Positions 33,370 through 42,510 of a DNA stretch of 64,000 bases are shown piece by piece. The stretch covers positions 3,833,001 through 3,897,000 of the forward strand of contig NZ_CP163439.1 in NCBI RefSeq assembly GCF_041052385.1. Reading direction: 5' to 3'. Position 1 is the first letter of the stretch; each line of letters begins with the position of its first letter. This stretch comes from Streptomyces sp. R28 (lineage in GTDB: Bacteria > Actinomycetota > Actinomycetes > Streptomycetales > Streptomycetaceae). The notes beneath the pieces were generated by a model. That model saw only the letters and a list, made by a program, of their open reading frames with translations. It made no database searches and had not been told where the DNA came from. A program made the position numbers and the translations under genes.

Positions 33370-35321
33370 GTCTCCGCCCGGCGACGCCCGGGGACGCTTC
33401 CGAGCACGGCCCCGGCACGGCCCGCCCGCCTCTCGTCGAGGGCATCCGCCCCGAACCCCCGACCGCCGTGACCGACCCGCTCCTCGCCCCCGACCACGCG
33501 GTCGAAGCGCACCCCGACCCCACAACCGGCCCCGCACACCCGCCAGCACCCGATCCCGGCGGCGGCGGCGCCGGCGCCGCCCCCTCGGGCCGCTTCCTCG
33601 CCAGGGCCACGTTGCTCTCCGCCGCGCTGTCCATGGCCGGGGCGCTGCTCGGGCTGGGGCGGGACCAGGCGCTGGCGCATCTCTTCGGTGCCGGTGTGGA
33701 GACCGACGCGTTCCTGGTGGCCTGGACGTTGCCCGAGATGGCGTCGACGCTGTTGATCGAGGACGGCATGGCGTTCGTGCTCGTGCCCGCGTTCAGCGTG
33801 GCGCTGGCGCGGCGGGCGAGCGGGACCGGCATCCCCGACCCCGTGCGCGCCCTGGTCGCCGCCACACTGCCGCGGCTGTGTCTCGCGCTCGCCGGCGCGG
33901 CCGCCCTGCTCGTGGCCGGGGCGCCGCTGCTGGTCTCCGTGCTCGCGCCGGGGCTGCCCGACCCCTCCCTCGCCGTGTCCTGCACCCGGCTGACCGCGAC
34001 CTGCGTGCTGAGTTTCGGGCTCGCCGGGTACTGCAGTGCGGCGCTGCGGGCCCACCGCAGCTATTTCGCGCCGGGCTCGATCTACATCGCGTACAACGCG
34101 GCGATCATCGCCACGATGTTCGTTCTCGCCGCACGCTGGGGCGTGCGGTCCGCCGCGCTCGGCGTCGCGCTCGGCGGGTGCCTCATGGCCGCCGTACAGG
34201 CACCGTCCCTGTGGCGGCGGATCGCCGGGCGGCCCGGCCGGTCGGCGTCCGCCTCCGAGGGCCCTCTCACCGCACCGAGCGACAGCCCGAGCACGTCCAG
34301 TACGAGGGCTTCCGCCCGGCACGCCGAGAGCACGCTCCCCCACGCTCGAAGCCGAGCTCACGCGGGGGGACCCCCGTCGCCGCCGCCCGGCCCGCCCTTC
34401 GGGCGGACGACGCCACTTCCGGCGCAGACCCTCGCGGTCGGCCTCGTCTGCTCGGTGCTGCTCTTCGCCCTGTGCCGGCAGTCGCAGGTCCTCATCGAGC
34501 GCTACTTCGCGTCCGGGCTGCCCTCCGGTGCCATCTCGCACCTCAACTACGCCCAGAAGATCGCCCAGTTGCCGATGTCGCTGTCGCTGATGGTGTGCGT
34601 CGTCACCTTCCCGGTGGTGGCGCGGGCCATCGCCGAGGGCGACACGCGGCGGGCCAGGGACCGGGTCGAGCGGGACCTGGTGCTGACGGCGTGCCTGGTC
34701 CTGCTCGGCGCCGCCGTGGTCGTGTCCTGCGCGCCGCAGCTCGTCCAGCTCCTGTTCCAGCGCGGCGCGTTCACGGCCGAGGACACCGCCGCGACCGCCG
34801 CCGTCATGCGGGTGTACGCGGTCGGACTGCTCGGGCACACGCTGGTGGGGGCGCTCGTGCAGTCGTACTTCTCGGCCGGCCGTACCACCTGGTACCCGCT
34901 GGGCGCGATGGGTGCGGGCACACTCGCCACCGTCGTCGTCAGCGCCTGGGCCGTGGGCCCCTGGGGGGCGTGCGGCATCGCCGGGGCCAACGCGGCCGGC
35001 ATCACCCTCACCGCGCTGCTCCTGCTGCACGGCCTGGGTCCGCGCACCGTGCCCGTGCGCGTCCGCCGGGTCGTCGCCGGACTGGCCGGACCCGTGTACG
35101 CGGCCGTGTGCGCCACCGCGGCCGGGCTGGTCTGCGCGGGGCTGTTCGCCTCGCCCGTGGCGGCCGTAGCCGCCTGCTGTACCTGTGTGACCGCCGTCTT
35201 CCTGCTGTTGACCTGGGTCCTCGACGCGGCGGACGCCCGGTCCCTTCTCCTGTCCGTCGCACGTTCCGTCGCGCATACATTCCGTCGCTCCGTCACACGA
35301 AAGCCTCGCCATGGTCGCTGA
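33366..35321 (+). CDS. MurJ/Wzx-type lipid-linked oligosaccharide flippase
   Basis: A 651-aa protein, long for the family, because of a Pro/Ala-rich N-terminal 75 residues and a disordered loop near residues 290-345 (Ser/Pro/Arg-rich). The MOP/MurJ core shows SMAGALLGLGRDQALAHLFG with AGVETDAFLVAWTLPEM, then a later LLFQRGAFTAEDTAATAAVM, the conserved F-x-R-G-x-F motif of MurJ. It would translocate the undecaprenyl-linked repeat. It is coupled to the previous gene by ATGA. The essential MurJ copy should lie elsewhere in the chromosome, so this is probably the dedicated exporter. Confidence 0.85.
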   Translation: MSLRPATPGDASEHGPGTARPPLVEGIRPEPPTAVTDPLLAPDHAVEAHPDPTTGPAHPPAPDPGGGGAGAAPSGRFLARATLLSAALSMAGALLGLGRDQALAHLFGAGVETDAFLVAWTLPEMASTLLIEDGMAFVLVPAFSVALARRASGTGIPDPVRALVAATLPRLCLALAGAAALLVAGAPLLVSVLAPGLPDPSLAVSCTRLTATCVLSFGLAGYCSAALRAHRSYFAPGSIYIAYNAAIIATMFVLAARWGVRSAALGVALGGCLMAAVQAPSLWRRIAGRPGRSASASEGPLTAPSDSPSTSSTRASARHAESTLPHARSRAHAGGPPSPPPGPPFGRTTPLPAQTLAVGLVCSVLLFALCRQSQVLIERYFASGLPSGAISHLNYAQKIAQLPMSLSLMVCVVTFPVVARAIAEGDTRRARDRVERDLVLTACLVLLGAAVVVSCAPQLVQLLFQRGAFTAEDTAATAAVMRVYAVGLLGHTLVGALVQSYFSAGRTTWYPLGAMGAGTLATVVVSAWAVGPWGACGIAGANAAGITLTALLLLHGLGPRTVPVRVRRVVAGLAGPVYAAVCATAAGLVCAGLFASPVAAVAACCTCVTAVFLLLTWVLDAADARSLLLSVARSVAHTFRRSVTRKPRHGR

Positions 35322-35402
35322 CATCTCCGCCGCGCCACGCGCGACGAGCCCGATCCCCCACCGATCGCGGGAAGACACCCGAAGCGGCGTCCCCTCGCCT
35401 GG

Positions 35403-36101
35403 GTGGCCATGTACCACTCCGTCTCGGACTGCCGGGACGACCCGTACAACGTCACCGTCACGCCCGCGCGCCTCGATCGGCAGCTCGCCTGGATGGCCGG
35501 CCGCGGCCTGCGCGGGGTGAGCATGCGTGAGCTTCTCGCGGCGCGCGCCCGTGGCGCCGAGGGCGGACTGGTGGGGCTCACCTTCGACGACGGGTACACC
35601 GACTTCGTCACCAGAGCGCTGCCCGTGCTGCGCCGCCGGGGTTTCACGGCGACCGTGTTCGTGCTGCCCGGGCGGCTCGGTGGCGAGAACGCGTGGGAGC
35701 CGACCGGCCCGCGCAAACCGCTGCTCGACGTGGACGGCATCCGCCGTGCCGTGGCCGCGGGCATGGAGGTCGCCTCGCACGGACTGACCCACCTCGATCT
35801 GACCCGGACCACGGACCAGGTGCTGCACACCGAGGTCAACGACAGCCGGCACCGGCTCGCCGGGATCGTCGGCGGCGACATCGAGGGCTTCTGCTACCCG
35901 TACGGCCGTCTCGACGAGCGTGCCGCCGACGCCGTACGCCGGGCCGGTTACCGCTACGCCTGCGCGATCGACCCCGGCCCGGTCGGCTCCGGCGACTTCG
36001 CGCTGCCCCGCATCCACGTCGGGCAGGCGGACACCTCGGTGCGGCTGGAGCTGAAGCGGCGCCTGGCCCGTTCCTACGGTCGTGCCCTGGAGGCCGTATG
36101 A
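35403..36101 (+). CDS. Polysaccharide deacetylase (CE4/NodB fold)
   Basis: A 232-aa protein that would remove acetyl groups from N-acetylated sugars. It shows the NodB motifs: MYHSV at the start, TFDDGYTDF (catalytic Asp pair), SHGLTHLDL (metal His pair) and a final FCYPYG. The start is uncertain: the frame is open from 35322 (reading LRRATRDEPD), but no ATG/GTG/TTG occurs before GTG 35403, which has no ribosome site. Family members usually begin about 25 codons earlier. The 3' TGA overlaps the next gene's ATG. Confidence 0.82.
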   Translation: MAMYHSVSDCRDDPYNVTVTPARLDRQLAWMAGRGLRGVSMRELLAARARGAEGGLVGLTFDDGYTDFVTRALPVLRRRGFTATVFVLPGRLGGENAWEPTGPRKPLLDVDGIRRAVAAGMEVASHGLTHLDLTRTTDQVLHTEVNDSRHRLAGIVGGDIEGFCYPYGRLDERAADAVRRAGYRYACAIDPGPVGSGDFALPRIHVGQADTSVRLELKRRLARSYGRALEAV

Positions 36102-37237
36102 AAGCCCTGCACGTCATCACCGGCCTCGGCGTGGGCGGGGCGGAACTGCAGCTGCGGCTGCTGCTGCGTCATCTCCCCGCCCAGTGCGACGTGGTGGCGC
36201 TGACCAACCCCGGCCCGGTCGCCGCGGGCCTGACCGCCGACGGTGTCCAGGTCACCCACCTCGGGATGGAGGGCAACCGCGACCTGCGCGCCCTGCCCCG
36301 CCTGTCCCGGCTGATGCGCGACGGCGGCTACGACCTCGTCCACACCCACCTGTACCGGGCCTGCCTCTACGGCCGGATCGCGGCGCGGCTCGCGGGAGTA
36401 CGGACCGTCGTGGCCACCGAGCACTCGATCGGCGACACCCGGCTGGAGGGCCGCCCGATGACCCGGGGCGTCCGTGCGCTGTACCTGGCCGGTGAGCGCC
36501 TCGGCCACACCACGGTCGCCGTCTCGCCGACGGTGGCCGAACGGCTGCGGCACTGGGGCGTGCCCGGACCGCGCATCCGGGTCATCCCGAACGGCATCGA
36601 GGCGCCCCGGTTCCGCTACGACGAGGGGCGCCGCAAGGAGGCACGGGCATTCCACGGGCTGCCCGACAACGCGTACGTCGTCGGGGGCGTGGGGCGCCTC
36701 ACCCCGGGCAAGCGCTTCGTCCTGCTCCTGCAGGCACTGGCCCTGCTGCCCGGCAACGTATGGCTGCTGCTGGTCGGCGGCGGGCCCGAGGCGGAGGTGC
36801 TCGGGCGCACCGCCCGGGATCTGGGCGTCGCGAACCGGGTGGTGCTGACGGGCGAGCGGCCGTCTCTGCCCGAACCCGGCGACGACGCGCCCGACCTGGC
36901 CGCCCTGCTGTCCGCGATGGACGTGCTCGCCTCGCCGTCGCCGGAGGAGTCGTTCGGCCTGGCGGTGGTGGAGGCGCTGGCGGCCGGGCTCCCCGTGCTG
37001 TACACGAGCTGCCCCGCCGTCGAGGATCTGCCGCCGGACGCGGCACCCGGGGCCCGGCGTGTCCTGGGCGGCGCCGGGGCGTACGCGCGGGAGCTGCTGC
37101 GGCTGCGGGCGGCAGGACCGGGCGAGCGGACCGCCCCGGACGTCGTACGCCGCTACGACATCGCCTGCACCGCCCAGCAGCTGATGGATCTGTACACGGC
37201 CGCTCTGTCCGGCTCGACCCTGGAAGTGAGCTCCTGA
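36098..37237 (+). CDS. Glycosyltransferase family 4 (second copy)
   Basis: A 379-aa GT-B enzyme. It starts MKALHVITGLGVGGAELQLR, an exact GT4 N-terminal loop. The donor domain has RIRVIPNGIEAPRF, GGVGRLTPGKRFVLLLQAL, and the EX7E motif in SPSPEESFGLAVVEALAAG. It is translationally coupled to the deacetylase on one side and to the Wzz-like gene on the other (TGATG). It is distinct from the first GT4, which suggests at least two different linkages in the repeat. Confidence 0.88.
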   Translation: MKALHVITGLGVGGAELQLRLLLRHLPAQCDVVALTNPGPVAAGLTADGVQVTHLGMEGNRDLRALPRLSRLMRDGGYDLVHTHLYRACLYGRIAARLAGVRTVVATEHSIGDTRLEGRPMTRGVRALYLAGERLGHTTVAVSPTVAERLRHWGVPGPRIRVIPNGIEAPRFRYDEGRRKEARAFHGLPDNAYVVGGVGRLTPGKRFVLLLQALALLPGNVWLLLVGGGPEAEVLGRTARDLGVANRVVLTGERPSLPEPGDDAPDLAALLSAMDVLASPSPEESFGLAVVEALAAGLPVLYTSCPAVEDLPPDAAPGARRVLGGAGAYARELLRLRAAGPGERTAPDVVRRYDIACTAQQLMDLYTAALSGSTLEVSS

Positions 37238-37908
37238 TGACCGACAACCCCGATCGGCGTGGCCCACTGTCCGACCGTGCGGGCACACGTGTGAAGCGGC
37301 TGCCCTCGTGGTGGCTGCTGCCCGCCGGCGCGCTGCTCGGTGCCGTGGCCGGCGGCGCGTACGGCCAGCTGAGACCTCCGCAGTACACGGCGACGAGTTC
37401 CGTCGTCGCCGTGTCGACCGGCGAGACCGACGCCGACTGCACCGATGCGCTCGGCTTCGCGCAGGCGTACGGCCGGATGGCCCCCCAGCTCGCGGTGCTC
37501 GGGGACGCCCAGATGTGGGCGGGCGTGCCGGTCACGACGCTGCGCGAGAGCGTGCAGGTGGCGACGTCGCCGGACGCGCCGATGATCGCGGTCTCGGCGA
37601 CCTCGTCCAACCCCGGCCAGGCCGTCGACATGGCCGACGCCGTGTCCCGTGCGGTGGTGATTCAGGCGGACCACACCAAGAGCGACACCGGCATCAAGCT
37701 GGAGCGCCTCGCCCGTGCCGTGAAACCCACCGAGCCGTCGTCCGCGTCACCGGCGCTGACCGCGCTCGTCGGCGCGAGCGCCGGGGGTCTGCTGGGCGGT
37801 CTCGCGCTGCTGGCCCGGCCGCGGCGGGCCACCGAGGACGACGACCGGAGCGTGGCGTCGGTACCCGGCCCGGCCAACGCCGCCGACGCCCGCGGGACGC
37901 TTGGGTGA
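37237..37908 (+). CDS. Wzz-like chain-length/export membrane protein
   Basis: A 223-aa protein with one membrane helix near the N-terminus (LPSWWLLPAGALLGAVAGG), an extracytoplasmic segment (QYTATSSVVAVSTGETDADC and VSATSSNPGQAVDMADAVSR typical of Wzz/Wzc), and a second helix near residue 170 (ALVGASAGGLLGGLALLARP). It lacks the C-terminal tyrosine kinase domain of Wzc/CapB, so it is a stand-alone co-polymerase. Its stop overlaps the GTG of the next gene. Confidence 0.8.
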   Translation: MTDNPDRRGPLSDRAGTRVKRLPSWWLLPAGALLGAVAGGAYGQLRPPQYTATSSVVAVSTGETDADCTDALGFAQAYGRMAPQLAVLGDAQMWAGVPVTTLRESVQVATSPDAPMIAVSATSSNPGQAVDMADAVSRAVVIQADHTKSDTGIKLERLARAVKPTEPSSASPALTALVGASAGGLLGGLALLARPRRATEDDDRSVASVPGPANAADARGTLG

Positions 37909-39020
37909 GCGCCTTGGGCCGTGCGCTGTCGGTGGAGGTGTGCACCGAGGAGCGCGCCTTCGCGGGGCTGGCCGGGGAGTGGGAACGGCTGTACCGGGCG
38001 TGCCCGTCGGCGACACCGTTCCAGAGCCACGCCTGGCTGCACTCGTGGTGGCTGTCGTACGGCAGCCCCGGCAGGCTGCGGCTCGTCCTGGTACGCGGGG
38101 GCGGTGAGCTGGTGGCGGGGGCACCGCTGATGAGGGTGCGTCATCCGCTGCCGGCGCTGGTGCCGCTCGGCGGTGCCATCACCGACTTCTGCGATGTGCT
38201 CCTCGACCCGGCGGCGGGCCCGCAGGGCGCCGGTGCCCTGGCGGACGCCCTGGCCGACCTGGCCCGCACAGCCCTGATCGACTTCCGTGAGGTGCGGCCG
38301 GGCGGCGCGATGGAGGGGGTCTACCTCTGCTGGCGCGGTCCGCGTCACCGGGTCCGCGACTCGGTGTGCCTGGAGTTGCCGGCCGTCCCCATGGGCGAGT
38401 TGGTCGAGCGGCTGTCGTCGAGGCACGCCCAGCGGGTCCGCAACAAGGTGAACCGGCTGACCCGGCTCGGCGTCGAGTGGCACGACGTGCGCCCCGACGA
38501 GGCCGGGGCCGCGCTGCGCCGGCTCCTCGAACTGCACCGGCTGCAGTGGCAGGGCAGGGGGATGTCGCCGGAGCACGCGCGGCCGCGGTTCCTGGAGCAT
38601 CTGGTCCGCTCGGTGGTCCCCATGGCCCGGTCCGGCGAGGCGGCGGTGACGCAGTTCGTGCTCGACGGGGAGGTGGTGGCGGTCAATCTGAACGTGCTGT
38701 CAGGAGGGCTGGCGGGCACGTACCTGTACGGCTTTCACCCGCGGTTGCGGGAGGAGCGGAAGGTGGACGTGACGGCGATGCTGCTGCACGCGTCCACCGA
38801 GCACCTCGCGGCCCGCGGCGGGCCCCGGGTGCTGAGCCTGCTGCGCGGCGACGAACCGTACAAGTACCGCTGGCACCCCGAGACGGTCCCCAACCAGCGT
38901 TTCCTGCTGGCCCGGCGCCGTACCGTCCCGCTGCTGGCGGCCGCGGCCGGGGAGGCGGCCGCGCGACGCCGGGCCAAGAAGGTCCTGCGCCCGAACGCCG
39001 GTCCGCCGGAGCACCGTTAG
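37905..39020 (+). CDS. FemAB/CelD-like GNAT acyltransferase
   Basis: A 371-aa protein of the Acetyltransf_6 (CelD/BcsL, FemAB-like) group. The core shows SATPFQSHAWLHSWWLSYG near residue 35, then VRNKVNRLTRLGVEWHDV, and LNVLSGGLAGTYLYGFHP near 265. Members acylate polysaccharides or transfer amino acids. Here it probably modifies the exported polymer. GTGA overlap with the Wzz-like gene; its stop overlaps the convergent GH26 gene by 4 bases, so it is the last gene of the operon. Confidence 0.8.
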   Translation: MSALGRALSVEVCTEERAFAGLAGEWERLYRACPSATPFQSHAWLHSWWLSYGSPGRLRLVLVRGGGELVAGAPLMRVRHPLPALVPLGGAITDFCDVLLDPAAGPQGAGALADALADLARTALIDFREVRPGGAMEGVYLCWRGPRHRVRDSVCLELPAVPMGELVERLSSRHAQRVRNKVNRLTRLGVEWHDVRPDEAGAALRRLLELHRLQWQGRGMSPEHARPRFLEHLVRSVVPMARSGEAAVTQFVLDGEVVAVNLNVLSGGLAGTYLYGFHPRLREERKVDVTAMLLHASTEHLAARGGPRVLSLLRGDEPYKYRWHPETVPNQRFLLARRRTVPLLAAAAGEAAARRRAKKVLRPNAGPPEHR

Positions 39021-40312
39021 CGCTCCGACCACTGCACACAGACGGTGAGCTTGCCGCCGACCTGCTGCTCGAACCACTTCGCGAGGTCCAGCGGCGCGCA
39101 GTACGGCAGCTTGGAGGGCATGGGCGTGGGCGTCGCCGGCCCGTCCGGGTCCGCTGTCGGGTCCGCTGTCGGGTCCGGCTCGGCGGGAGTCGTGGGCGCG
39201 GTCGGGACGGGGACGGACGGCCCCGGTTCCGGCTGCGGGTGCGGCTGCGGGACGAAGGGGCTGGACAGCAGCAGGCGGTACAGGGCGGAGGCGCGGGGGT
39301 TGTCGGAGCACAGCCACACGCCGTGCGGGCAGTAGTCGGTGATGGTGTTGTACAGCGGCTTGTGCTCGTCCATCCACGCGAGCATGCGCAGCATCCACGT
39401 GATGTTGTCGCCGTTGCGGAACAGGCCCCATTCGGGATACGAGATCGGCTTGTCGTGGGCCCGCGCGAACTCCACGTGGTGCTGGAGGCCGTAGGGCTCG
39501 GACACCTGCTGGTCGAAGGTGAGTCCGCGCGGCTGGTCGTACGCGTCCATGCCGACGATGTCGACGTAGTCGTCGCCGGGATAGCACTGCGTCCAGGGAA
39601 TCGCGTCCCGGCCGCGGCTCGGGGCGAAGTCGAACCTGAAGTCCTCTCCGGGAACCGAGCGCATGACGGTGACGATGCGCCTGAAGTACCGCTTCCAGCG
39701 CTCCGGGTCGGGGGCGCAGCGGTGGGTGTAGGTGACGCCGTTCATCTCCCAGCCGAGCACGATGACCGTGTCCTCCGCGCCCAGCTCGACCAGCCGCTCG
39801 GCCAGCACCTCGAAGTGGTCGTCGAACTCGCCGTCCGCGGCGCGGCGCAGCAACTGTCTGACGTCCGCGTCGGGGACGTTCTCCTCGTTGCGTTCCATCA
39901 TCGGGACGTTGAGCACGAGCATCCGGTCGGCCCTGTCCTGCCGCCACTTGGCCCAGCTGTCGAGGAAGTCGTGCCCGCCCTCGATGTTGCGCCACAGGTC
40001 CCCCGGCAGATACGTGTGCCCCACGCGCGGTTCGTGGCCGCCCAGCCAGCGGCCGAGCTCCTTCATACGCTCCGGTCCCGCGGGCCCGTAGTCGAGGTAG
40101 GCACCGAACGCCGGCTGGCGCGCGATCCTTCCCTCAGGGGGTTCGGCCGGCGGCGCCGACTGCGTCACGGGCGCGGGGGGCGGCGGGTCGAGGTGGGATG
40201 CGGCCCGGGCCGGGAAGGCCGGGCCCGGAGTGAGAGCCGCCGCCGACACGACCGCTGCGGCGGTGACGAACGCGAGCCGCCTGACGGCGGACCGGCGGTG
40301 TTCAGGGGCCAT
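39017..40312 (-). CDS. Secreted GH26-like glycoside hydrolase
   Basis: A 431-aa secreted hydrolase with signal peptide (residues 1-38, ending FPARAASH). The TIM barrel shows acid/base in VIVLGWEMNGVTYTH (near residue 205) and a nucleophile-like Glu in PISYPEWGLFRNG near 300, matching GH26 mannanases and related beta-1,3-xylanases. The C-terminal 80 residues are a Pro/Thr linker and a Cys-containing tail. It is convergent with the polysaccharide operon and probably trims or releases its product, an inference from location. Confidence 0.82.
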   Translation of the reverse strand: MAPEHRRSAVRRLAFVTAAAVVSAAALTPGPAFPARAASHLDPPPPAPVTQSAPPAEPPEGRIARQPAFGAYLDYGPAGPERMKELGRWLGGHEPRVGHTYLPGDLWRNIEGGHDFLDSWAKWRQDRADRMLVLNVPMMERNEENVPDADVRQLLRRAADGEFDDHFEVLAERLVELGAEDTVIVLGWEMNGVTYTHRCAPDPERWKRYFRRIVTVMRSVPGEDFRFDFAPSRGRDAIPWTQCYPGDDYVDIVGMDAYDQPRGLTFDQQVSEPYGLQHHVEFARAHDKPISYPEWGLFRNGDNITWMLRMLAWMDEHKPLYNTITDYCPHGVWLCSDNPRASALYRLLLSSPFVPQPHPQPEPGPSVPVPTAPTTPAEPDPTADPTADPDGPATPTPMPSKLPYCAPLDLAKWFEQQVGGKLTVCVQWSER

Positions 40313-40450
40313 GCATCCTCCCTCGGGCGGCTCCTCCCTCTCAGTGACACATGGCCATATATACGCTTATTGCACCGATTGAGTGCGACGGCTCGGCAGG
40401 GATCGCCCACAAGAGTGACCGACGACCACGAGCGTGCCGCCGAGGGGGCC

Positions 40451-42376
40451 TCAGCTGCCGTCCCCGTACAGCGCCTCGATCTCCCGCGCGTAAGCCGCCG
40501 TCACCGCGTGCCGCTTGACCTTCAGGGACGGGGTCAGCATGCCGTTCTCCTCGGTGAACTCGCCCTCGACCAAGGCGAACGCGCGGATCGACTCGGCACG
40601 GGAGACGGCCTCGTTGGCGTAGTCGACGGCCTTCTGGACGTCGGCGCGTATCCGGGGGTCCTGGATCAGGTCCGCCATCGGGGTGTCGGCGGGCCGTTTG
40701 CGTACGGCGAGCCAGTGGGCCACCGCGTCCGGGTCGAGGGTGATCAGGGCGGCGACGAAGGGGCGGTTGTCGCCGACGACGACACACTGGCCGACGGGCG
40801 GGCGGCTGCGCAGGCGGTCCTCCAGGACGGCCGGGGAGACGTTCTTGCCGCCGGAGGTGACGAGGATGTCCTTCTTGCGGCCGGTGATGGTGAGGTAGCC
40901 GTCCTCGTCGAGGGAGCCGAGGTCGCCGGTGGCGAACCAGTCGTCCTTCAGGACGGCGTCGGTGGCGGCCGGGTTGTTCCAGTACGAGCCGAAGACGATG
41001 CCGCCCTTGATGAGCACCTCGCCGTCGTCGGCGATGCGCACCGCGGTGCCGGGGACGGGCCGGCCGACCGTGCCCGGACGGGGTTTCAGGGGCGGGACGA
41101 TGGTGGCGGCGGCCGTCGTCTCCGTCAGGCCGTAGCCCTCGTACACGAGGATTCCGGCGGCGTAGAAGAACAGGTTGAGGTTGCGGTCGAGGGGTGAGCC
41201 GCCGCTGATGGCGTAGCGCATGCGACCGCCCAGCTCCTTGCGGACGCGGCGGTAGACCAGCAGGTCGTACAGGGCCCACGCGGCGTAGAGGCCGGCGCCG
41301 GGGCCCTTGCCCGTGCCGAGGAACTTGTGCAGGTACGCCTCGCCGAAGCGGACGGCGATGCGGTCGGCGCGGTCGAAGGAGGAGCCGCGGCCCATCTTCT
41401 CGGCCGTCGCGCGGCCGGTGTCGTGGATCTTCTCGAAGAGGTACGGGACCCCGACCAGGAACGTGGGGCGGAACTCCTTGAGGGCCGGGCGGAGTTCGTC
41501 GGGCTTGATGCTCGGACAGTGGCCGATCTCGATGCGGGCCATCAGGCAGGCGATCTGGAGGGCGCGGCCGAGGATGTGGGCGAGGGGGAGGAAGAGGAGG
41601 GTGGAGGCGTCCTGGTTCGTGACCTCTTTGAAGATGGGGTGCAGCAGCTCGACCGTGTTGGCGGCCTCGGCGTGCAGGTTGGCGTGGGTGAGGACGCAGC
41701 CCTTCGGCCGGCCGGTGGTGCCGGAGGTGTAGCAGACGGTCGCGATGGTGTCGGGGGTCAGTGTCGTACGGCGCTTGCCGACCTCCTCGTCGGGGACGTC
41801 ACGGCCGAGGACGGTGAGGTCGGCGATCGCTTCCGCCTCCAACTCCCAGACGCGCGGGGCACGGTCGTGCCCGGCCGTACCCGTCATCACCGTGGCGGTG
41901 TGCTCAGCCGTCTCCGTGACGACGTGGCGGGCCCCCGAGTCGCGGACGATCCACTCCACCTGGTCGGCGGAGGAGGTGGCGTAGATCGGGACGGTCTGGC
42001 CGCCGGCGGCCCAGATGGCGAAGTCGAGGACCGTCCACTCGTACCGGGTGCGGGACATCACGGCGACACGGCCGCCCGGTTCGAGGCCGGCCGCGATCAA
42101 CCCCTTGGCCACGGCGGTGACTTCGCGCGCGAACGCGGCGGCGGTGACGGGGTGCCAGGCGGTGCCCTGTCGGCGGCGGAGGACGACGGCGTGGGGGGCC
42201 TCGGACGCGTTGGCGTAGGGAAGGTCGGCGGTGGTGCCGGTGGTGACCTGCGGTGCGAGGAGTGGGGTGCGGGCCTCGCGGACCACGCCCGCGGCGTCCT
42301 TGACGACCTCGACCCTGGTGCGGTCCATCAGGTCGGCACGCTGCTTCGCCCGCTTCAGGTCCTTGCGTACGCCCAT
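40451..42376 (-). CDS. Long-chain fatty-acid-CoA ligase (AMP-forming)
   Basis: A 641-aa ANL-superfamily ligase that activates fatty acids via an acyl-adenylate. The P-loop reads ATVCYTSGTTGRPKGCVLTH near residue 195, with later GYGLTETTAA (A5), YLTITGRKKDILVTSGGKNV (A7/A8) and a C-terminal LTPSLKVKRHAV that carries the catalytic Lys region. Its length fits the FadD15-like family with an N-terminal extension (RADLMDRTRVEVV). ATG with GGGAGCC upstream. It is monocistronic, divergent from the chorismate mutase gene. Confidence 0.92.
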   Translation of the reverse strand: MGVRKDLKRAKQRADLMDRTRVEVVKDAAGVVREARTPLLAPQVTTGTTADLPYANASEAPHAVVLRRRQGTAWHPVTAAAFAREVTAVAKGLIAAGLEPGGRVAVMSRTRYEWTVLDFAIWAAGGQTVPIYATSSADQVEWIVRDSGARHVVTETAEHTATVMTGTAGHDRAPRVWELEAEAIADLTVLGRDVPDEEVGKRRTTLTPDTIATVCYTSGTTGRPKGCVLTHANLHAEAANTVELLHPIFKEVTNQDASTLLFLPLAHILGRALQIACLMARIEIGHCPSIKPDELRPALKEFRPTFLVGVPYLFEKIHDTGRATAEKMGRGSSFDRADRIAVRFGEAYLHKFLGTGKGPGAGLYAAWALYDLLVYRRVRKELGGRMRYAISGGSPLDRNLNLFFYAAGILVYEGYGLTETTAAATIVPPLKPRPGTVGRPVPGTAVRIADDGEVLIKGGIVFGSYWNNPAATDAVLKDDWFATGDLGSLDEDGYLTITGRKKDILVTSGGKNVSPAVLEDRLRSRPPVGQCVVVGDNRPFVAALITLDPDAVAHWLAVRKRPADTPMADLIQDPRIRADVQKAVDYANEAVSRAESIRAFALVEGEFTEENGMLTPSLKVKRHAVTAAYAREIEALYGDGS

Positions 42377-42510
42377 GTCGGCTCCCGGTGCCAGTGGACT
42401 TACCGGGGAGTCAACTTACTCATGCGTAATGGAAGGTCAATGGTTCACGCGTGGTCAAGGCGGGTGCGTCGGTAGGTTGCTGTATGACCGCCCCCCACGG
42501 AAGGAACCCT

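Noticed and set aside
29968..33549. 1193-codon minus-strand frame through the polysaccharide operon
   Set aside because: Arg/Pro/Gln/His-rich antisense of high-GC genes; the plus strand carries clear sugar-transferase and flippase motifs.
32448..36017. 1189-codon minus-strand frame
   Set aside because: Same antisense effect, with no protein-like hydrophobic pattern; the MurJ and NodB motifs lie on the other strand.
38366..41197. 943-codon plus-strand frame across three genes
   Set aside because: It runs through the FemAB-like gene in a wrong frame, then opposite the GH26 and ligase genes, with no domain character.
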